Source: Rhodospirillaceae bacterium | GTDB lineage: Bacteria; Pseudomonadota; Gammaproteobacteria; Steroidobacterales; Rariloculaceae | Reading direction: 5' to 3' | Assembly (NCBI GenBank): GCA_002718345.1 | Contig: PBDA01000015.1 | Location: 1-63,435 of the forward strand | DNA length: 63,435 nucleotides | Shown here: piece after piece, positions 31,875 to 41,296 of the stretch | Numbering within the stretch: position 1 is the stretch's first letter | How the letters are laid out: each line of letters opens with the position of its first letter | Notes under the pieces: generated by a model | Seen by the model: only the letters and a program-made list of their open reading frames with translations | Database searches by the model: none | What the model was told of the DNA's origin: nothing | Translations under genes and position numbers: made by a program

Positions 31875-32726
31875 ATGCGCATAGTCATAATTAGTGGGCT
31901 TTCAGGGTCGGGGAAAAGTGTAGCGCTTCATGTACTTGAGGATCTGGGTTTCTATTGCATAGATAATATTCCAGTTCGACTGCTAAGCTCATTTGTTAGT
32001 GAAATTTCACCTGACAAAAATCCATCATACGCTAGTGTAGGCGTGGGCTTAGACGCTCGCAATATGCACGATATCAAACTCCTGCGAGAGGAAATAAAAA
32101 AACTTAGAAATACTGGGGCAACTTGTGAAGTAATTTTTCTTCAGGCTAAGAATGATATTTTATTATCAAGATTTAGCGAAACTCGCAGAAAGCATCCTTT
32201 AACTTTTAAAAATATGGATTTAAATGAAGCAGTATCTAAAGAGAGAGAACTGCTTGGACCAATCATTGACATTGCAGATCTCATAGTAGATACAACCAAA
32301 TCTAATATAAACGAGTTAAGAGAACTTATAGAAAACCGCATTAAATCGCGCAAGGAAGGAAATCTTTCAATACTTGTCCAGTCCTTCGGTTACAAACACG
32401 GACTTCCTCCTGAAGCTGACTTTGTTTTTGACGTTCGATGTCTTCCAAATCCTTATTGGGAAAAAAATCTCCGCCCACTTAATGGACTGAACGAGAAAGT
32501 TATAAATTTCCTTAACAAACAATCCTCTGTAAGCTGCATGATAGAAGATATCACAAAATTTCTTAATGACTGGATACCTTGCTATCAGGATTTTCAAAGA
32601 GCCTACCTTACAATTGCGATTGGTTGTACAGGAGGACAACATAGATCTGTCCACATTGTGGAAAATGTAGCAAAAAAAATAGCAACAGAAACGGAAATTC
32701 AGATAATTCACCGCGAACTGAATTAG
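31875..32726 (+). CDS. rapZ: RNase adaptor / nucleotide-binding protein RapZ
   Basis: In E. coli RapZ directs RNase E to the sRNA GlmZ and so sets GlmS (glucosamine 6-phosphate synthase) level. The 283 residues have the N-terminal P-loop GLSGSGKSVALHVLEDLG, a DNIP motif, and the C-terminal RNA-binding domain with FDVRCLPNPYW and AIGCTGGQHRSVHIVE. In E. coli hpf and ptsN lie between rpoN and rapZ and npr follows; here rpoN leads straight to rapZ (61 bases), and none of the three is present nearby. Confidence 0.96.
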   Translation: MRIVIISGLSGSGKSVALHVLEDLGFYCIDNIPVRLLSSFVSEISPDKNPSYASVGVGLDARNMHDIKLLREEIKKLRNTGATCEVIFLQAKNDILLSRFSETRRKHPLTFKNMDLNEAVSKERELLGPIIDIADLIVDTTKSNINELRELIENRIKSRKEGNLSILVQSFGYKHGLPPEADFVFDVRCLPNPYWEKNLRPLNGLNEKVINFLNKQSSVSCMIEDITKFLNDWIPCYQDFQRAYLTIAIGCTGGQHRSVHIVENVAKKIATETEIQIIHRELN

Positions 32727-32739
32727 CGCTGCCGATAAA

Positions 32740-33888
32740 TTAATTTAATAAAAACTCCCGCAACTCTTCTTCTAATGCTATTGCATCACTATACCCAATC
32801 CCTATCAGCTCGCGAGTAAAGCCAGACTCAAAAAGCAAATAGCTAACAAGGCGCATATCATTGTCCTTCTTAAGGCCTAAGCCTTGTAATACCAGGCGCA
32901 GAGCTCTTGGTAACTGTTGAATATAGTGAGCAGCAACCTCTCTAATGTCTATTTTTGGCACCACGACAAGTGTTTTGATAGGGCGAAAATGCTCTGTAGA
33001 GCCTTGTTTATTCTGATCAGATTTTAGCAACACGTGGTTAATTTGATTTAGTCGCTCCAGATCAGTTGAAAGACCATCCATAAACAACGTATCTAGCATG
33101 TAGCCTGCAAGGGTTCCAAGACTTGGGAAACTTGCAGAACTATTTTTATTTGATTCTGAGTTAAGCTCCTCGTCTCTGACACCAATAACTAACATACGGT
33201 CAGCTCCAAGATGAATTGCTGAGCTCAAAGGTGCACTATGCCGCATTGCGCCATCGCCGTAATACTCTCCATCAATCATTACGGGTGGAAAGACAAAGGG
33301 CACCGCAGAACTTGCCATAAGATGTTCTACATTTATTTTTGATCGCTTTCCAACTCGCCTTTTTCGTACCCAAGGAAAAAGGCTTTCAGCTCCTTGAAAA
33401 AAAGTTACTGATTGAGGCGAACTATATGCAGATGCAGTAATGGCCAAAGCATCAATATGTCCTTTTTCAATAGAGCGCCCAATGTGATCAAAATTAATAT
33501 TACGCTCAAGCAATTCACGAAGTGGTTGATTATCCAATAATGATCTAGGGTTCCTGTATCCTAATCCTCCTAAAGCTAAAGCAGCCATCCAGTGAAAACT
33601 GGATTTGATCATTGTCCAGTTATCAGCGCGGCACACTTGTGTGATTGTAAAGTTCGCCCATACTTTCTCCATCTCTGAAACTGCAGAACGAAAGCTTAAT
33701 GCTCGACTCGCAAGGACTGCGGCATTGATGGCCCCTGCAGAAGTGCCTGAAAGAATTGCAAATGGATTATGTGCGCCCTTAGGCAGGAAGGACGCAACGG
33801 CTTTTAGAACACCTACCTGATATGCCCCTCGTGCACCAGCCCCTGGAAGGATCAACGCCTTCTTACCGATTTCTGTCACGCCTCTCAA
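32740..33888 (-). CDS. Patatin-like phospholipase
   Basis: A 382-residue protein with the patatin fold: oxyanion loop GAGARGAYQVGVL, nucleophile Ser in LSGTSAGAINAA (GxSxG), and dyad Asp in YGDGAMRH. Such proteins hydrolyse phospholipid or neutral lipid acyl esters; the substrate cannot be told. There is no signal peptide, so it is probably cytoplasmic. The start is doubtful: a TTG overlaps pyk by 26 bases, and a GTG three codons later is equally likely. It follows pyk in the glycolytic run, possibly by transcription read-through. Confidence 0.85.
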   Translation of the reverse strand: MRGVTEIGKKALILPGAGARGAYQVGVLKAVASFLPKGAHNPFAILSGTSAGAINAAVLASRALSFRSAVSEMEKVWANFTITQVCRADNWTMIKSSFHWMAALALGGLGYRNPRSLLDNQPLRELLERNINFDHIGRSIEKGHIDALAITASAYSSPQSVTFFQGAESLFPWVRKRRVGKRSKINVEHLMASSAVPFVFPPVMIDGEYYGDGAMRHSAPLSSAIHLGADRMLVIGVRDEELNSESNKNSSASFPSLGTLAGYMLDTLFMDGLSTDLERLNQINHVLLKSDQNKQGSTEHFRPIKTLVVVPKIDIREVAAHYIQQLPRALRLVLQGLGLKKDNDMRLVSYLLFESGFTRELIGIGYSDAIALEEELREFLLN

Positions 33889-35350
33889 TGTCCGTATTAC
33901 TGGATGGAACCTTTAGAATGCGTAAAGTGTTCGTGCCTCCCGGAACTCCAGCCAAATCTCCAGATGTAAAAAGCACCAAATCACCGGAAACAACAGCACC
34001 TGCACGTTCTAAAACCTGAATAGCACTTCTATCTATTTCCCCAGGCTCAGCATTAACAACATCAAAAGGCGCTGGATAGACACCGCGATAGAGGGCAACA
34101 CGCCAACGAGTAGTCTCATGCCTAGTAAATGCATATATAGGTATGTTACTTCGCACTCTAGACATCCATCGACTCGTTGAACCAGATTCAGTGAGTGTGA
34201 TTATTGCGCTTACATGCAAATGATTTGCTGTATACATCGCAGCTAATGCTATAGCTTCATCAACATAGGAAAATACATCTTCAAGTCGGTAATTTTTAGG
34301 CCTACTGAACAATTCATGCTTTTCTGCACCAATGCACAACTCGCCCATAGTCTTCACTGCTTGATCTGGGTATTTGCCGATAGCAGTCTCTGCTGAAAGC
34401 ATAACTGCATCTGTGCCATCCATAACAGCATTAGCAACATCAGAAACCTCAGCTCTAGTTGGTGAAGAATTTGCGATCATCGATTCAAGCATTTGTGTAG
34501 CTGTAATAGAAACTTTATTCTGAAGACGGGTTCTCTTTATCAAACTTTTTTGTAAACCGGTCATTGCCGCATATCCTACCTCTACAGCAAGATCGCCACG
34601 AGCAACCATAATCACATCACTAACATCAATTATTTCAGCAATATTCTCAACAGCCTCTGCTCGCTCTATTTTTGCGACGATATGTCCCTGACCACCCGAG
34701 AGATGCAACAATTTTCTTGCCTCTCGTATATCTTCAGCATTTCTGGCAAATGAAACAGCTACGTAATCCATCCCAAGCTCAGCTGCTACTTCAATGTCTT
34801 TTCTGTCCTTATCAGTGAGAGCTGGAGCTGATAGACCTCCACCTTTTTTGTTGAGCCCTTTGTGGTTAGCTAATAATCCGCCCTCCTTTACTTGACATAT
34901 GATCTGGTTACCCTCCACAGAAGCAACATCTAGAACTATTTGTCCATCATCAAGCAATAAAATATCTCCAGAACTTACATCATTTTTTAGATCGTCGTAG
35001 GCCACACCCACACTTCTCTCATTGCCATCATCTGGCCCTAGATCTGTATCTAGAACAAAAGTCTGTCCTTGCTTGAGATAAGCAGAACCTTCTTTAAAGG
35101 ATTCAATCCTAATTTTGGGTCCCTGGAGATCCCCCATGATGCCAACATAGCGATTTAGTTTTGATGCGATTGCTCGAACTTGCTTTACTCGCTCTCTTTG
35201 TTCTTCAGCAGCATCATGAGAAAAGTTGAATCTAAGAACATCGGCACCAGCATGAATTAGAGATTCTATAGCCACTGGATCCTCTGTCGCCGGACCCAAA
35301 GTTGCAACAATTTTAGTCCGTCTTACAGAACCAAGAGTGTATTTATCCAC
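33863..35350 (-). CDS. pyk: Pyruvate kinase
   Basis: Transfers phosphate from PEP to ADP, the last step of glycolysis. The TIM barrel carries RRTKIVATLGPA, LRFNFSH, GDLQGPKIRI, a B domain in the middle, KIERAEAVENI with the catalytic Lys, MVARGDLAVEVG and TATQMLESM; the C-terminal regulatory domain starts near FSYVDEAIA. A GTG with GGGAG at 5 to 6 bases gives MDKYTLGSVRRTK, preferred to a TTG eight codons upstream. Length about 495. Confidence 0.96.
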   Translation of the reverse strand: MDKYTLGSVRRTKIVATLGPATEDPVAIESLIHAGADVLRFNFSHDAAEEQRERVKQVRAIASKLNRYVGIMGDLQGPKIRIESFKEGSAYLKQGQTFVLDTDLGPDDGNERSVGVAYDDLKNDVSSGDILLLDDGQIVLDVASVEGNQIICQVKEGGLLANHKGLNKKGGGLSAPALTDKDRKDIEVAAELGMDYVAVSFARNAEDIREARKLLHLSGGQGHIVAKIERAEAVENIAEIIDVSDVIMVARGDLAVEVGYAAMTGLQKSLIKRTRLQNKVSITATQMLESMIANSSPTRAEVSDVANAVMDGTDAVMLSAETAIGKYPDQAVKTMGELCIGAEKHELFSRPKNYRLEDVFSYVDEAIALAAMYTANHLHVSAIITLTESGSTSRWMSRVRSNIPIYAFTRHETTRWRVALYRGVYPAPFDVVNAEPGEIDRSAIQVLERAGAVVSGDLVLFTSGDLAGVPGGTNTLRILKVPSSNTDIERRDRNR

Positions 35351-35413
35351 AAAAACTCCCAAAGACTTAACCAATACTATACCCCAGCATCATTATATTA
35401 CTGGGAATAGGAT

Positions 35414-36595
35414 TCATTTTTCTCTGGAGCGCTCCTCAAGAATAGCAACAGCAGGAAGTTTTTTCCCCTCTAGAAATTCCAGAAATGCTCCACCACCGGT
35501 TGAAATATATGATATCTGCTTTGATATGCCGTATTGATCTATAGCAGCCAAAGTATCTCCGCCACCTGCTATAGAAAAGGCTTCACTCACAGAAATAGCT
35601 TCAGCTATAGATTTCGTTCCAGAAGCAAATTCCGTATGCTCAAATACACCCAAAGGACCATTCCATAGTATTGTTTTAGCATCGTTAATCCGATCACAGT
35701 AATTGCGACTAGTTTCAGGACCAATATCCAGAATCATATCGTTACCCAAAACCCCTGAAATTTTCTTAAGGCTACCTTTCGCTGAGTCATCCAAGCTTTC
35801 ACCTACAATGACATCGGTAGGCAGAGGGATAGTGATATTGCCAAATTCGCCTTTCAACACACGTTCTGCAAACCCAAGCATACTAGGCTCATGCAGTGAT
35901 CGTGCAACTGGCATACCACTTGCCGCTAGAAAGGTATTAGCTATTCCCCCACCGAGTATCAATTGATCAGCTTGACCAGCTAGAGTCTCTAGAACGTGAA
36001 TCTTGGTAGATACTTTAGAACCGCCAACAATAGCTATAACAGGTCGGTTAGGTTTATCTAAAACATTACCAAGGGCTTCGAATTCCCCTACCAATAATGG
36101 CCCAGCACAAGCAATTGGAGCATATGCTGCTACACCATATGTGCTTGCATGAGCACGATGGGCTGTTCCAAAAGCGTCCATTACATACACATCACAGAGG
36201 CTTGCCATGCGCTTAGCCAGTTCATGGTCGTTTGCTTTTTCGCCTCTTTCAAAACGCACGTTCTCACACATTACTGGATTGCTATTCTCATTTATCCCAT
36301 TAAGCCACGAACGCTTTAATGAAACAGGACGCTTAATGAGCTCAGCCAAACTTTTAGCAACAGGCGCAAGAGAAAGTTCTTCCGTGAAATAACCCTCCTC
36401 CGGCCTACCGAGATGAGACATCAATATAACTTGAGCACCATTATTAATGGCAAATTGGATTGTTGGTAAAGCTGCCCTTATCCGTCTATCACTTTTAACC
36501 TTTCCATCTTTAATAGGCACATTTAGATCCGCACGAATCAGAACTCGTTTACCTTTTAATGGAATATCCGTCATCTGCTTGACGGAAAGTGTCAT
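35414..36595 (-). CDS. pgk: Phosphoglycerate kinase
   Basis: Reversible transfer of phosphate between 1,3-bisphosphoglycerate and ADP. Motifs: [60 protein letters not shown] and the C-terminal [11 protein letters not shown]. The chosen ATG ([13 protein letters not shown]) has GGAG at about 8 bases and starts 13 bases after gap; a longer form would overlap gap. Length 393, close to E. coli (387). Confidence 0.97.
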   Translation of the reverse strand: MTLSVKQMTDIPLKGKRVLIRADLNVPIKDGKVKSDRRIRAALPTIQFAINNGAQVILMSHLGRPEEGYFTEELSLAPVAKSLAELIKRPVSLKRSWLNGINENSNPVMCENVRFERGEKANDHELAKRMASLCDVYVMDAFGTAHRAHASTYGVAAYAPIACAGPLLVGEFEALGNVLDKPNRPVIAIVGGSKVSTKIHVLETLAGQADQLILGGGIANTFLAASGMPVARSLHEPSMLGFAERVLKGEFGNITIPLPTDVIVGESLDDSAKGSLKKISGVLGNDMILDIGPETSRNYCDRINDAKTILWNGPLGVFEHTEFASGTKSIAEAISVSEAFSIAGGGDTLAAIDQYGISKQISYISTGGGAFLEFLEGKKLPAVAILEERSREK

Positions 36596-36608
36596 AAATC
36601 CGTCTCCG

Positions 36609-37619
36609 TTATTTTGCGTTTGCAAGTGCTAGAGTTGTATCAAGCATGCGATGAGAGAATCCCCACTCATTGTCATACCAAGCACATACTTTTACCAAAT
36701 CACCAGAAACTTTGGTAAGCCCTGAATCGAGTATTGAAGATGCGGGGTTATGATTAAAGTCCATTGATACAAGCGGCTCATCTGTATAAGCAAGGACACC
36801 AGCCATCTCATTCTGACTTGCCAGTTTAACTGCCTCATTCAACTCTTCCACTGAAGTGGGTCGATCGGCTATAAAGGTAAGATCAACAACTGATACATTA
36901 ATGGTGGGCACTCTAACAGCAAAACCATCTAGACGGCCTTCTAGCTCTGGCAACACTAAACCAACAGCCGACGCTGCACCAGTCTTAGTAGGAATCATTG
37001 ACTGTGTGGCAGAACGTGCGCGCCTCAAGTCCTTATGATTAGCATCCGTCAAGACTTGATCATTCGTATATGCGTGTATGGTGTTAAGCAAACCTTGTTT
37101 AATTCCTACTTTGTCATGAAGAACCTTTACCAATGGAGCCAAAGCATTAGTCGTACAAGATGCATTAGAAACTATCTGATCAGAAGACTTTAAGATATGA
37201 TGATTCACTCCATAAACTATGGTTGCGTCCACCCCCCCACCAGCGGCAGCTGAAATTAACACTTTGCTAGCCCCCGCTTCTATATGGACAGATGCCTTTT
37301 GCCTTGAAGCGAATTTCCCCGTACTTTCTAAAACAACATCTATTCCCAGTTCTCTCCATGGAAGATTAGCTGGATTCTCTTCAGTATAAAGACGGATATC
37401 ATCGCCATCGACAGTCAAAATACCATCACCAGCTATTACTTCATAAGGGAAGGGCCCGTGTGCTGTGTCGTAGCGAGTCAAATGAGCACATGTTTTCTCA
37501 TCACCACGTCCGTTAATTGCCACAATCTGCAACTCGTTACGCAAGTCGCCCTCATATAGAGCCCTTAAAACGGTTCTACCAATGCGACCATATCCATTGA
37601 TCGCAATCTTGACTGACAT
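36609..37619 (-). CDS. gap: Glyceraldehyde-3-phosphate dehydrogenase (GapB/Epd-like cofactor loop)
   Basis: Oxidises glyceraldehyde 3-phosphate. The catalytic Cys is in [15 protein letters not shown] and the partner His in [18 protein letters not shown] and [15 protein letters not shown] are typical GAPDH stretches. The residue after VAIN, usually Asp in NAD-specific enzymes, is Gly-Arg here (VAINGRGDE), as in families that accept NADP or act as Epd. [15 protein letters not shown] is also Epd/GapB-like. HAYTNDQ and IPTKTGAA favour GAPDH over erythrose-4-phosphate dehydrogenase. Between tkt and pgk, the place of epd in E. coli. Confidence 0.9.
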   Translation of the reverse strand: MSVKIAINGYGRIGRTVLRALYEGDLRNELQIVAINGRGDEKTCAHLTRYDTAHGPFPYEVIAGDGILTVDGDDIRLYTEENPANLPWRELGIDVVLESTGKFASRQKASVHIEAGASKVLISAAAGGGVDATIVYGVNHHILKSSDQIVSNASCTTNALAPLVKVLHDKVGIKQGLLNTIHAYTNDQVLTDANHKDLRRARSATQSMIPTKTGAASAVGLVLPELEGRLDGFAVRVPTINVSVVDLTFIADRPTSVEELNEAVKLASQNEMAGVLAYTDEPLVSMDFNHNPASSILDSGLTKVSGDLVKVCAWYDNEWGFSHRMLDTTLALANAK

Positions 37620-37668
37620 ATTTATCTCCTATATGGATCTTTGGTTAGCGATAACGAATTAAAAATTT

Positions 37669-39678
37669 TTATGTTGAGAGCAACTCATATGCAGCACGCT
37701 CAATAGCCTTTTCTGTGAAGCCGTAATGTTCAAATAATAAATTTGCTGGCGCAGATTGGCCAAAGGTCTCCATACCAATCACATCCCCCTTGCCATTTAT
37801 ATATCTCCACCAGGAATCCTTCGCACCAGCCTCTATAGCCAATCTTTTGGCAGTTGAATTAGGAAGAACATGAGACCTATATTCCTTTGACTGTGCATCG
37901 AAAATTTCCGTACATGGCATAGAGACAACACGCACATTAATACCATCCATAAATAACTTTTTGGCTGCAAGAAGTGCCAATTTTACCTCTGAACCAGTTG
38001 CCATAAGAATGAGCTCAGGATCATCTTCACAGTCTAATAAAATATAACCACCACGAGATATTAATTGTATCTCGCTGTCCGTTCGTTCTACATGCGGCAA
38101 TCCCTGTCTCGTGAGTATCAAGCTTGTAGGTCCATTTTTTCTTTCTATTGCAGCACGCCATGCTACCGCTGTCTCCACAGCATCACAGGGACGCCAGACT
38201 TGCATGTTCGGCATTGCGCGAAGACTTGCTATATGCTCTATAGGTTGATGTGTCGGACCATCTTCGCCTAACCCAATAGAGTCATGGGTTAGTACTAAAA
38301 TGCTTTGTATTTTCATTAAGGCAGCCATTCTCAATGCATTACGAGCATAGTCTGAGAAGACTAAAAATGTGCCACTATATGGGATAAAGCCTCCATGCAA
38401 GTTCACGCCATTTAATATTGCTGTCATTCCAAATTCACGGACACCAAAGTAAATATAATTTCCTTTGGCGTTCGTACTATCGATAGCAGTTGATTTACTA
38501 TGAAAGGTATTATTAGAACCTGTTAAATCAGCTGATCCACCTAACAACTCAGGCAAAAGAGGGGCATAGGCTTCTAGAGCTCGCTGAGATGATTGTCGTG
38601 TAGCCACATCTTTTGCTTCTTTTGCTATTGTAGAAATGACTGAAGCAGCTTGTTCTTTCCAATTCTCAGGAAACCGACCTTCCATTCTTCGCAAGTACTC
38701 TTTGGCAAGCTCTGGATAATGAGTTTGATAGGCATCAAAACGTTCCTGCCATTCAGCCTCCAAGCTTGCACCTTCAGGCTTAGCATCCCATGCACTCTTT
38801 ATATCTGGCGGAATGGAAAATGGCGGGTGATTCCAGTCAAGTTCTGCTCGCACCGCAGCGATTTCATCTGTACCGAGCGGCGCGCCATGAGTTGCTGCTG
38901 TGCCTTCTTTGTTTGGCGATCCATAACCAATTACTGTCTTACAAATTATGAGCGATGGTTGCTGATTTTGAGCCTGAGCGCTCTTTATTGCAGTACTTAT
39001 GCTTTCCGCATCATGCCCATCAACGCTATCAAGTACATGCCAGCCATAGGAGCGAAAACGTTCTGCTGTATTGTCTGTGAACCAACCAGAGGTCTCGCCG
39101 TCTATTGAAATACCATTGTCATCATAAAGTGCAATTAATTTTCCAAGCCCCAGTGTGCCAGCAAGAGAACAGGCTTCATGGGAAATTCCCTCCATCAAAC
39201 AACCATCGCCAAGGAATACATAAGTATAATGATCTACAATCTTTATATCTGGTTGATTGAAGTAGGCGGCCAGTGTCTTCTCTGCCAAAGCCATTCCTAC
39301 AGCGTTAGCCAAACCCTGCCCTAACGGGCCTGTAGTAGTTTCGATACCAATATCTAGATCGCGCTCAGGATGTCCAGCTGTTCTCTGCCCAAATTGACGA
39401 AACTGCTTCAATTCTTCCATCTCAATGGGATATCCAGAAAGATGAGCCAAAGAATAAAGCAACATAGACCCATGGCCATTTGACAAAACGAAACGATCAC
39501 GATCAAACCAACGTGGATTCAAAGGATTGTGCTTCAGAAAATCGTTCCACAAAACTTCGGCTATATCAGCCATCCCCATAGGCATCCCCGGATGTCCTGA
39601 GTTAGCTTGCTCGACTGCTTCCATCGACAGCACACGTATCGCATTAGCGAGCTGTCTTCTAGGAGGTCTAACGGTCAC
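37669..39678 (-). CDS. tkt: Transketolase
   Basis: Thiamine-diphosphate enzyme of the pentose phosphate pathway. The 669 residues have the N-terminal [19 protein letters not shown], the ThDP motif [13 protein letters not shown]-type as [14 protein letters not shown], the middle-domain [13 protein letters not shown], and [21 protein letters not shown]. Length matches E. coli TktA (663). The first in-frame start is GTG (GTGACCGTT) without a clear ribosome site. Leads the minus-strand series tkt-gap-pgk-pyk. Confidence 0.97.
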   Translation of the reverse strand: MTVRPPRRQLANAIRVLSMEAVEQANSGHPGMPMGMADIAEVLWNDFLKHNPLNPRWFDRDRFVLSNGHGSMLLYSLAHLSGYPIEMEELKQFRQFGQRTAGHPERDLDIGIETTTGPLGQGLANAVGMALAEKTLAAYFNQPDIKIVDHYTYVFLGDGCLMEGISHEACSLAGTLGLGKLIALYDDNGISIDGETSGWFTDNTAERFRSYGWHVLDSVDGHDAESISTAIKSAQAQNQQPSLIICKTVIGYGSPNKEGTAATHGAPLGTDEIAAVRAELDWNHPPFSIPPDIKSAWDAKPEGASLEAEWQERFDAYQTHYPELAKEYLRRMEGRFPENWKEQAASVISTIAKEAKDVATRQSSQRALEAYAPLLPELLGGSADLTGSNNTFHSKSTAIDSTNAKGNYIYFGVREFGMTAILNGVNLHGGFIPYSGTFLVFSDYARNALRMAALMKIQSILVLTHDSIGLGEDGPTHQPIEHIASLRAMPNMQVWRPCDAVETAVAWRAAIERKNGPTSLILTRQGLPHVERTDSEIQLISRGGYILLDCEDDPELILMATGSEVKLALLAAKKLFMDGINVRVVSMPCTEIFDAQSKEYRSHVLPNSTAKRLAIEAGAKDSWWRYINGKGDVIGMETFGQSAPANLLFEHYGFTEKAIERAAYELLST

Positions 39679-39853
39679 CGAATGTTCTTTTGTATTAGCG
39701 CCATCAGATAATTTTTTAATATTGGCTCTATATGAGGTGGCGATTGTCTCTCAGGGGAGATGGTTTCCGCAACCTACTTGAGCCTCAAGTTGGGTATTAT
39801 CCATTCTATCTTGTACAACTAAGAACCTAAACTAACCCTGCTTTTTTTACAAA

Positions 39854-40636
39854 ATGATCAAAAAAGAAAAAATAAAAAAATCCTATACACTTCTCCAAAT
39901 CACAGACTTACACCTTCAGGCGTCGCCAAAGAGCCAAATGCGCGGGCTATTAACTCAATCTACTTTTGAGGCTGTCTTAGATCATGCAAAACTTAATTTA
40001 CATTGGCCACCAGACGGGATCTTAGTAACCGGAGATATAGTTCAGGATGGAAGTCGCGCAGGTTATGATCGATTTAAGAAAACTTTTCATGCTTATGACA
40101 TCCCTATACTGTGTATTCCAGGAAATCATGATGACCCAATCATAATGAGGGAGTTGCTTGATGAACCTCCTTTTCAATTCTGTGGCAAAGTTAAATTTGG
40201 TAAGTGGCAAATTTTACTGCTCAGTACATTTCAGGATGGTAAGCATGCTGGTGCTATTGACAGAGTGAGCTTGGAAGCTTTGAAAAAATCACTAGAAAAT
40301 CCAGCTAATGAGCATGTAGTGATATGTATGCATCATCAGCCACTACAAATGGGTAGTGCTTGGCTAGACTGTATCGGTCTCGAAAATTCTGAACAGTTTA
40401 CAGAAATTATAAACAAGCATGAATCTGTACGAGCTGTTCTATGGGGGCATGTACACCAAGCATCAGAACAAAGAATTAATGGGGTTAGATGGCTGAGTAC
40501 TCCATCTACTTGTTCTCAGTTTTTACCAAATAGCGAATCGTTTGCTTTAGATAACCAACCCCCAGGCATGAGATGGATAAAACTTGGGGAAATGGGACAA
40601 ATTAAGACCTATGTAGAATGGATAACCTATTTTTAA
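39854..40636 (+). CDS. cpdA: 3',5'-cyclic-AMP phosphodiesterase CpdA
   Basis: Class III cyclic nucleotide phosphodiesterase with the metallophosphoesterase fold. The metal ligands follow in order: LQITDLHL, VTGDIVQDGS, PGNHDD, MHHQPLQ and WGHVHQ. The C-terminal half matches E. coli CpdA closely (WLSTPSTCSQFLPNS, LDNQPPGMRWI). It would hydrolyse cAMP in the cytoplasm, so cAMP signalling is implied, though neither cyaA nor crp is in the window. It stands alone between tkt (divergent) and the Lon-N protein (convergent). Confidence 0.93.
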   Translation: MIKKEKIKKSYTLLQITDLHLQASPKSQMRGLLTQSTFEAVLDHAKLNLHWPPDGILVTGDIVQDGSRAGYDRFKKTFHAYDIPILCIPGNHDDPIIMRELLDEPPFQFCGKVKFGKWQILLLSTFQDGKHAGAIDRVSLEALKKSLENPANEHVVICMHHQPLQMGSAWLDCIGLENSEQFTEIINKHESVRAVLWGHVHQASEQRINGVRWLSTPSTCSQFLPNSESFALDNQPPGMRWIKLGEMGQIKTYVEWITYF

Positions 40637-40658
40637 TCTCTAAAATCAAAGGGCTCTG

Positions 40659-40695
40659 ACAATCCAACATTAGCGATTGTTATTTATTCTTTATG
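40659..40695 (+). terminator. Weak hairpin terminator candidate after cpdA
   Basis: A 6-bp stem ACAATC/GATTGT with a 10-base loop is followed by the T-rich run TATTTATTCTTT on the plus strand. It overlaps the stop codon of the convergent Lon-N gene. The stem is short and AT-rich, so strength is doubtful. Confidence 0.3.
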
Positions 40696-41270
40696 GCAAA
40701 CATAGTAGCTAAAAATTTTAGCCTCTCTAGTGGGTCATCCATTGCTAATGAGCTTTGTTTGTTTGCTAGATTTAACGGCATAATCTCCGAAAGGCGATGT
40801 CCAACCCAGGCAGCGTTATCATATTTTTTTAAGATATTCTTATAAATTGGGACATCTAACGTATCTAAAACTTCCTTTAGAATGTTCACTAGATGTGCAT
40901 ATTTATCGGGAACAGGGATATTTGGCTCATCAGAAATTTCTTGGACTTTACCTATGTAGAGGCCATCAGCACGTTTTTCCGACGAATTCAGTCGAAACTT
41001 CTGCTGTCCCTCCGCAGTAATACCTAGCAAACAGTCCCTACCCTGATCCCAGTCTACAATTTTAGCAATGGTTCCAGTTGCAACAGTTTCTGAATTACCC
41101 GCCTCTTCCCCGTCTGTGATTAACAATACACCAAATCCGCTATTCTCCCTCAAGCAGCTACTGATCATTGCTAAATAACGAGGCTCGAAAATTCTAAGCT
41201 TAAGAGGTCCGCATGGGAAAAGGACACTTTTAAGGGGGAACAATGGCAACCATGCTTTATCCATATGCAT
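40680..41270 (-). CDS. Lon N-terminal substrate-binding domain protein
   Basis: A 196-residue stand-alone LonSBD protein (COG2802-like): LPLFPLKSVLFPCGPLKLRIFEPRYLAMI at the N-terminus is the family signature (shown here by its parts LPLFPL, LRIFEPRY), followed by GFGVLLITDGEE and VGTIAKIVDWDQG-type strands and a helical C-terminus. It lacks the ATPase and protease domains of Lon. Its function is not established. It follows mpl by 26 bases on the same strand. Confidence 0.88.
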   Translation of the reverse strand: MHMDKAWLPLFPLKSVLFPCGPLKLRIFEPRYLAMISSCLRENSGFGVLLITDGEEAGNSETVATGTIAKIVDWDQGRDCLLGITAEGQQKFRLNSSEKRADGLYIGKVQEISDEPNIPVPDKYAHLVNILKEVLDTLDVPIYKNILKKYDNAAWVGHRLSEIMPLNLANKQSSLAMDDPLERLKFLATMFAIKNK

Positions 41271-41296
41271 CTCAGAAACAGCAAATACTGAAACTA

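Noticed and set aside
36609-37619. Erythrose-4-phosphate dehydrogenase (Epd)
   Set aside because: HAYTNDQ and IPTKTGAA are GAPDH-type; only parts of the sequence and the gene position resemble Epd.
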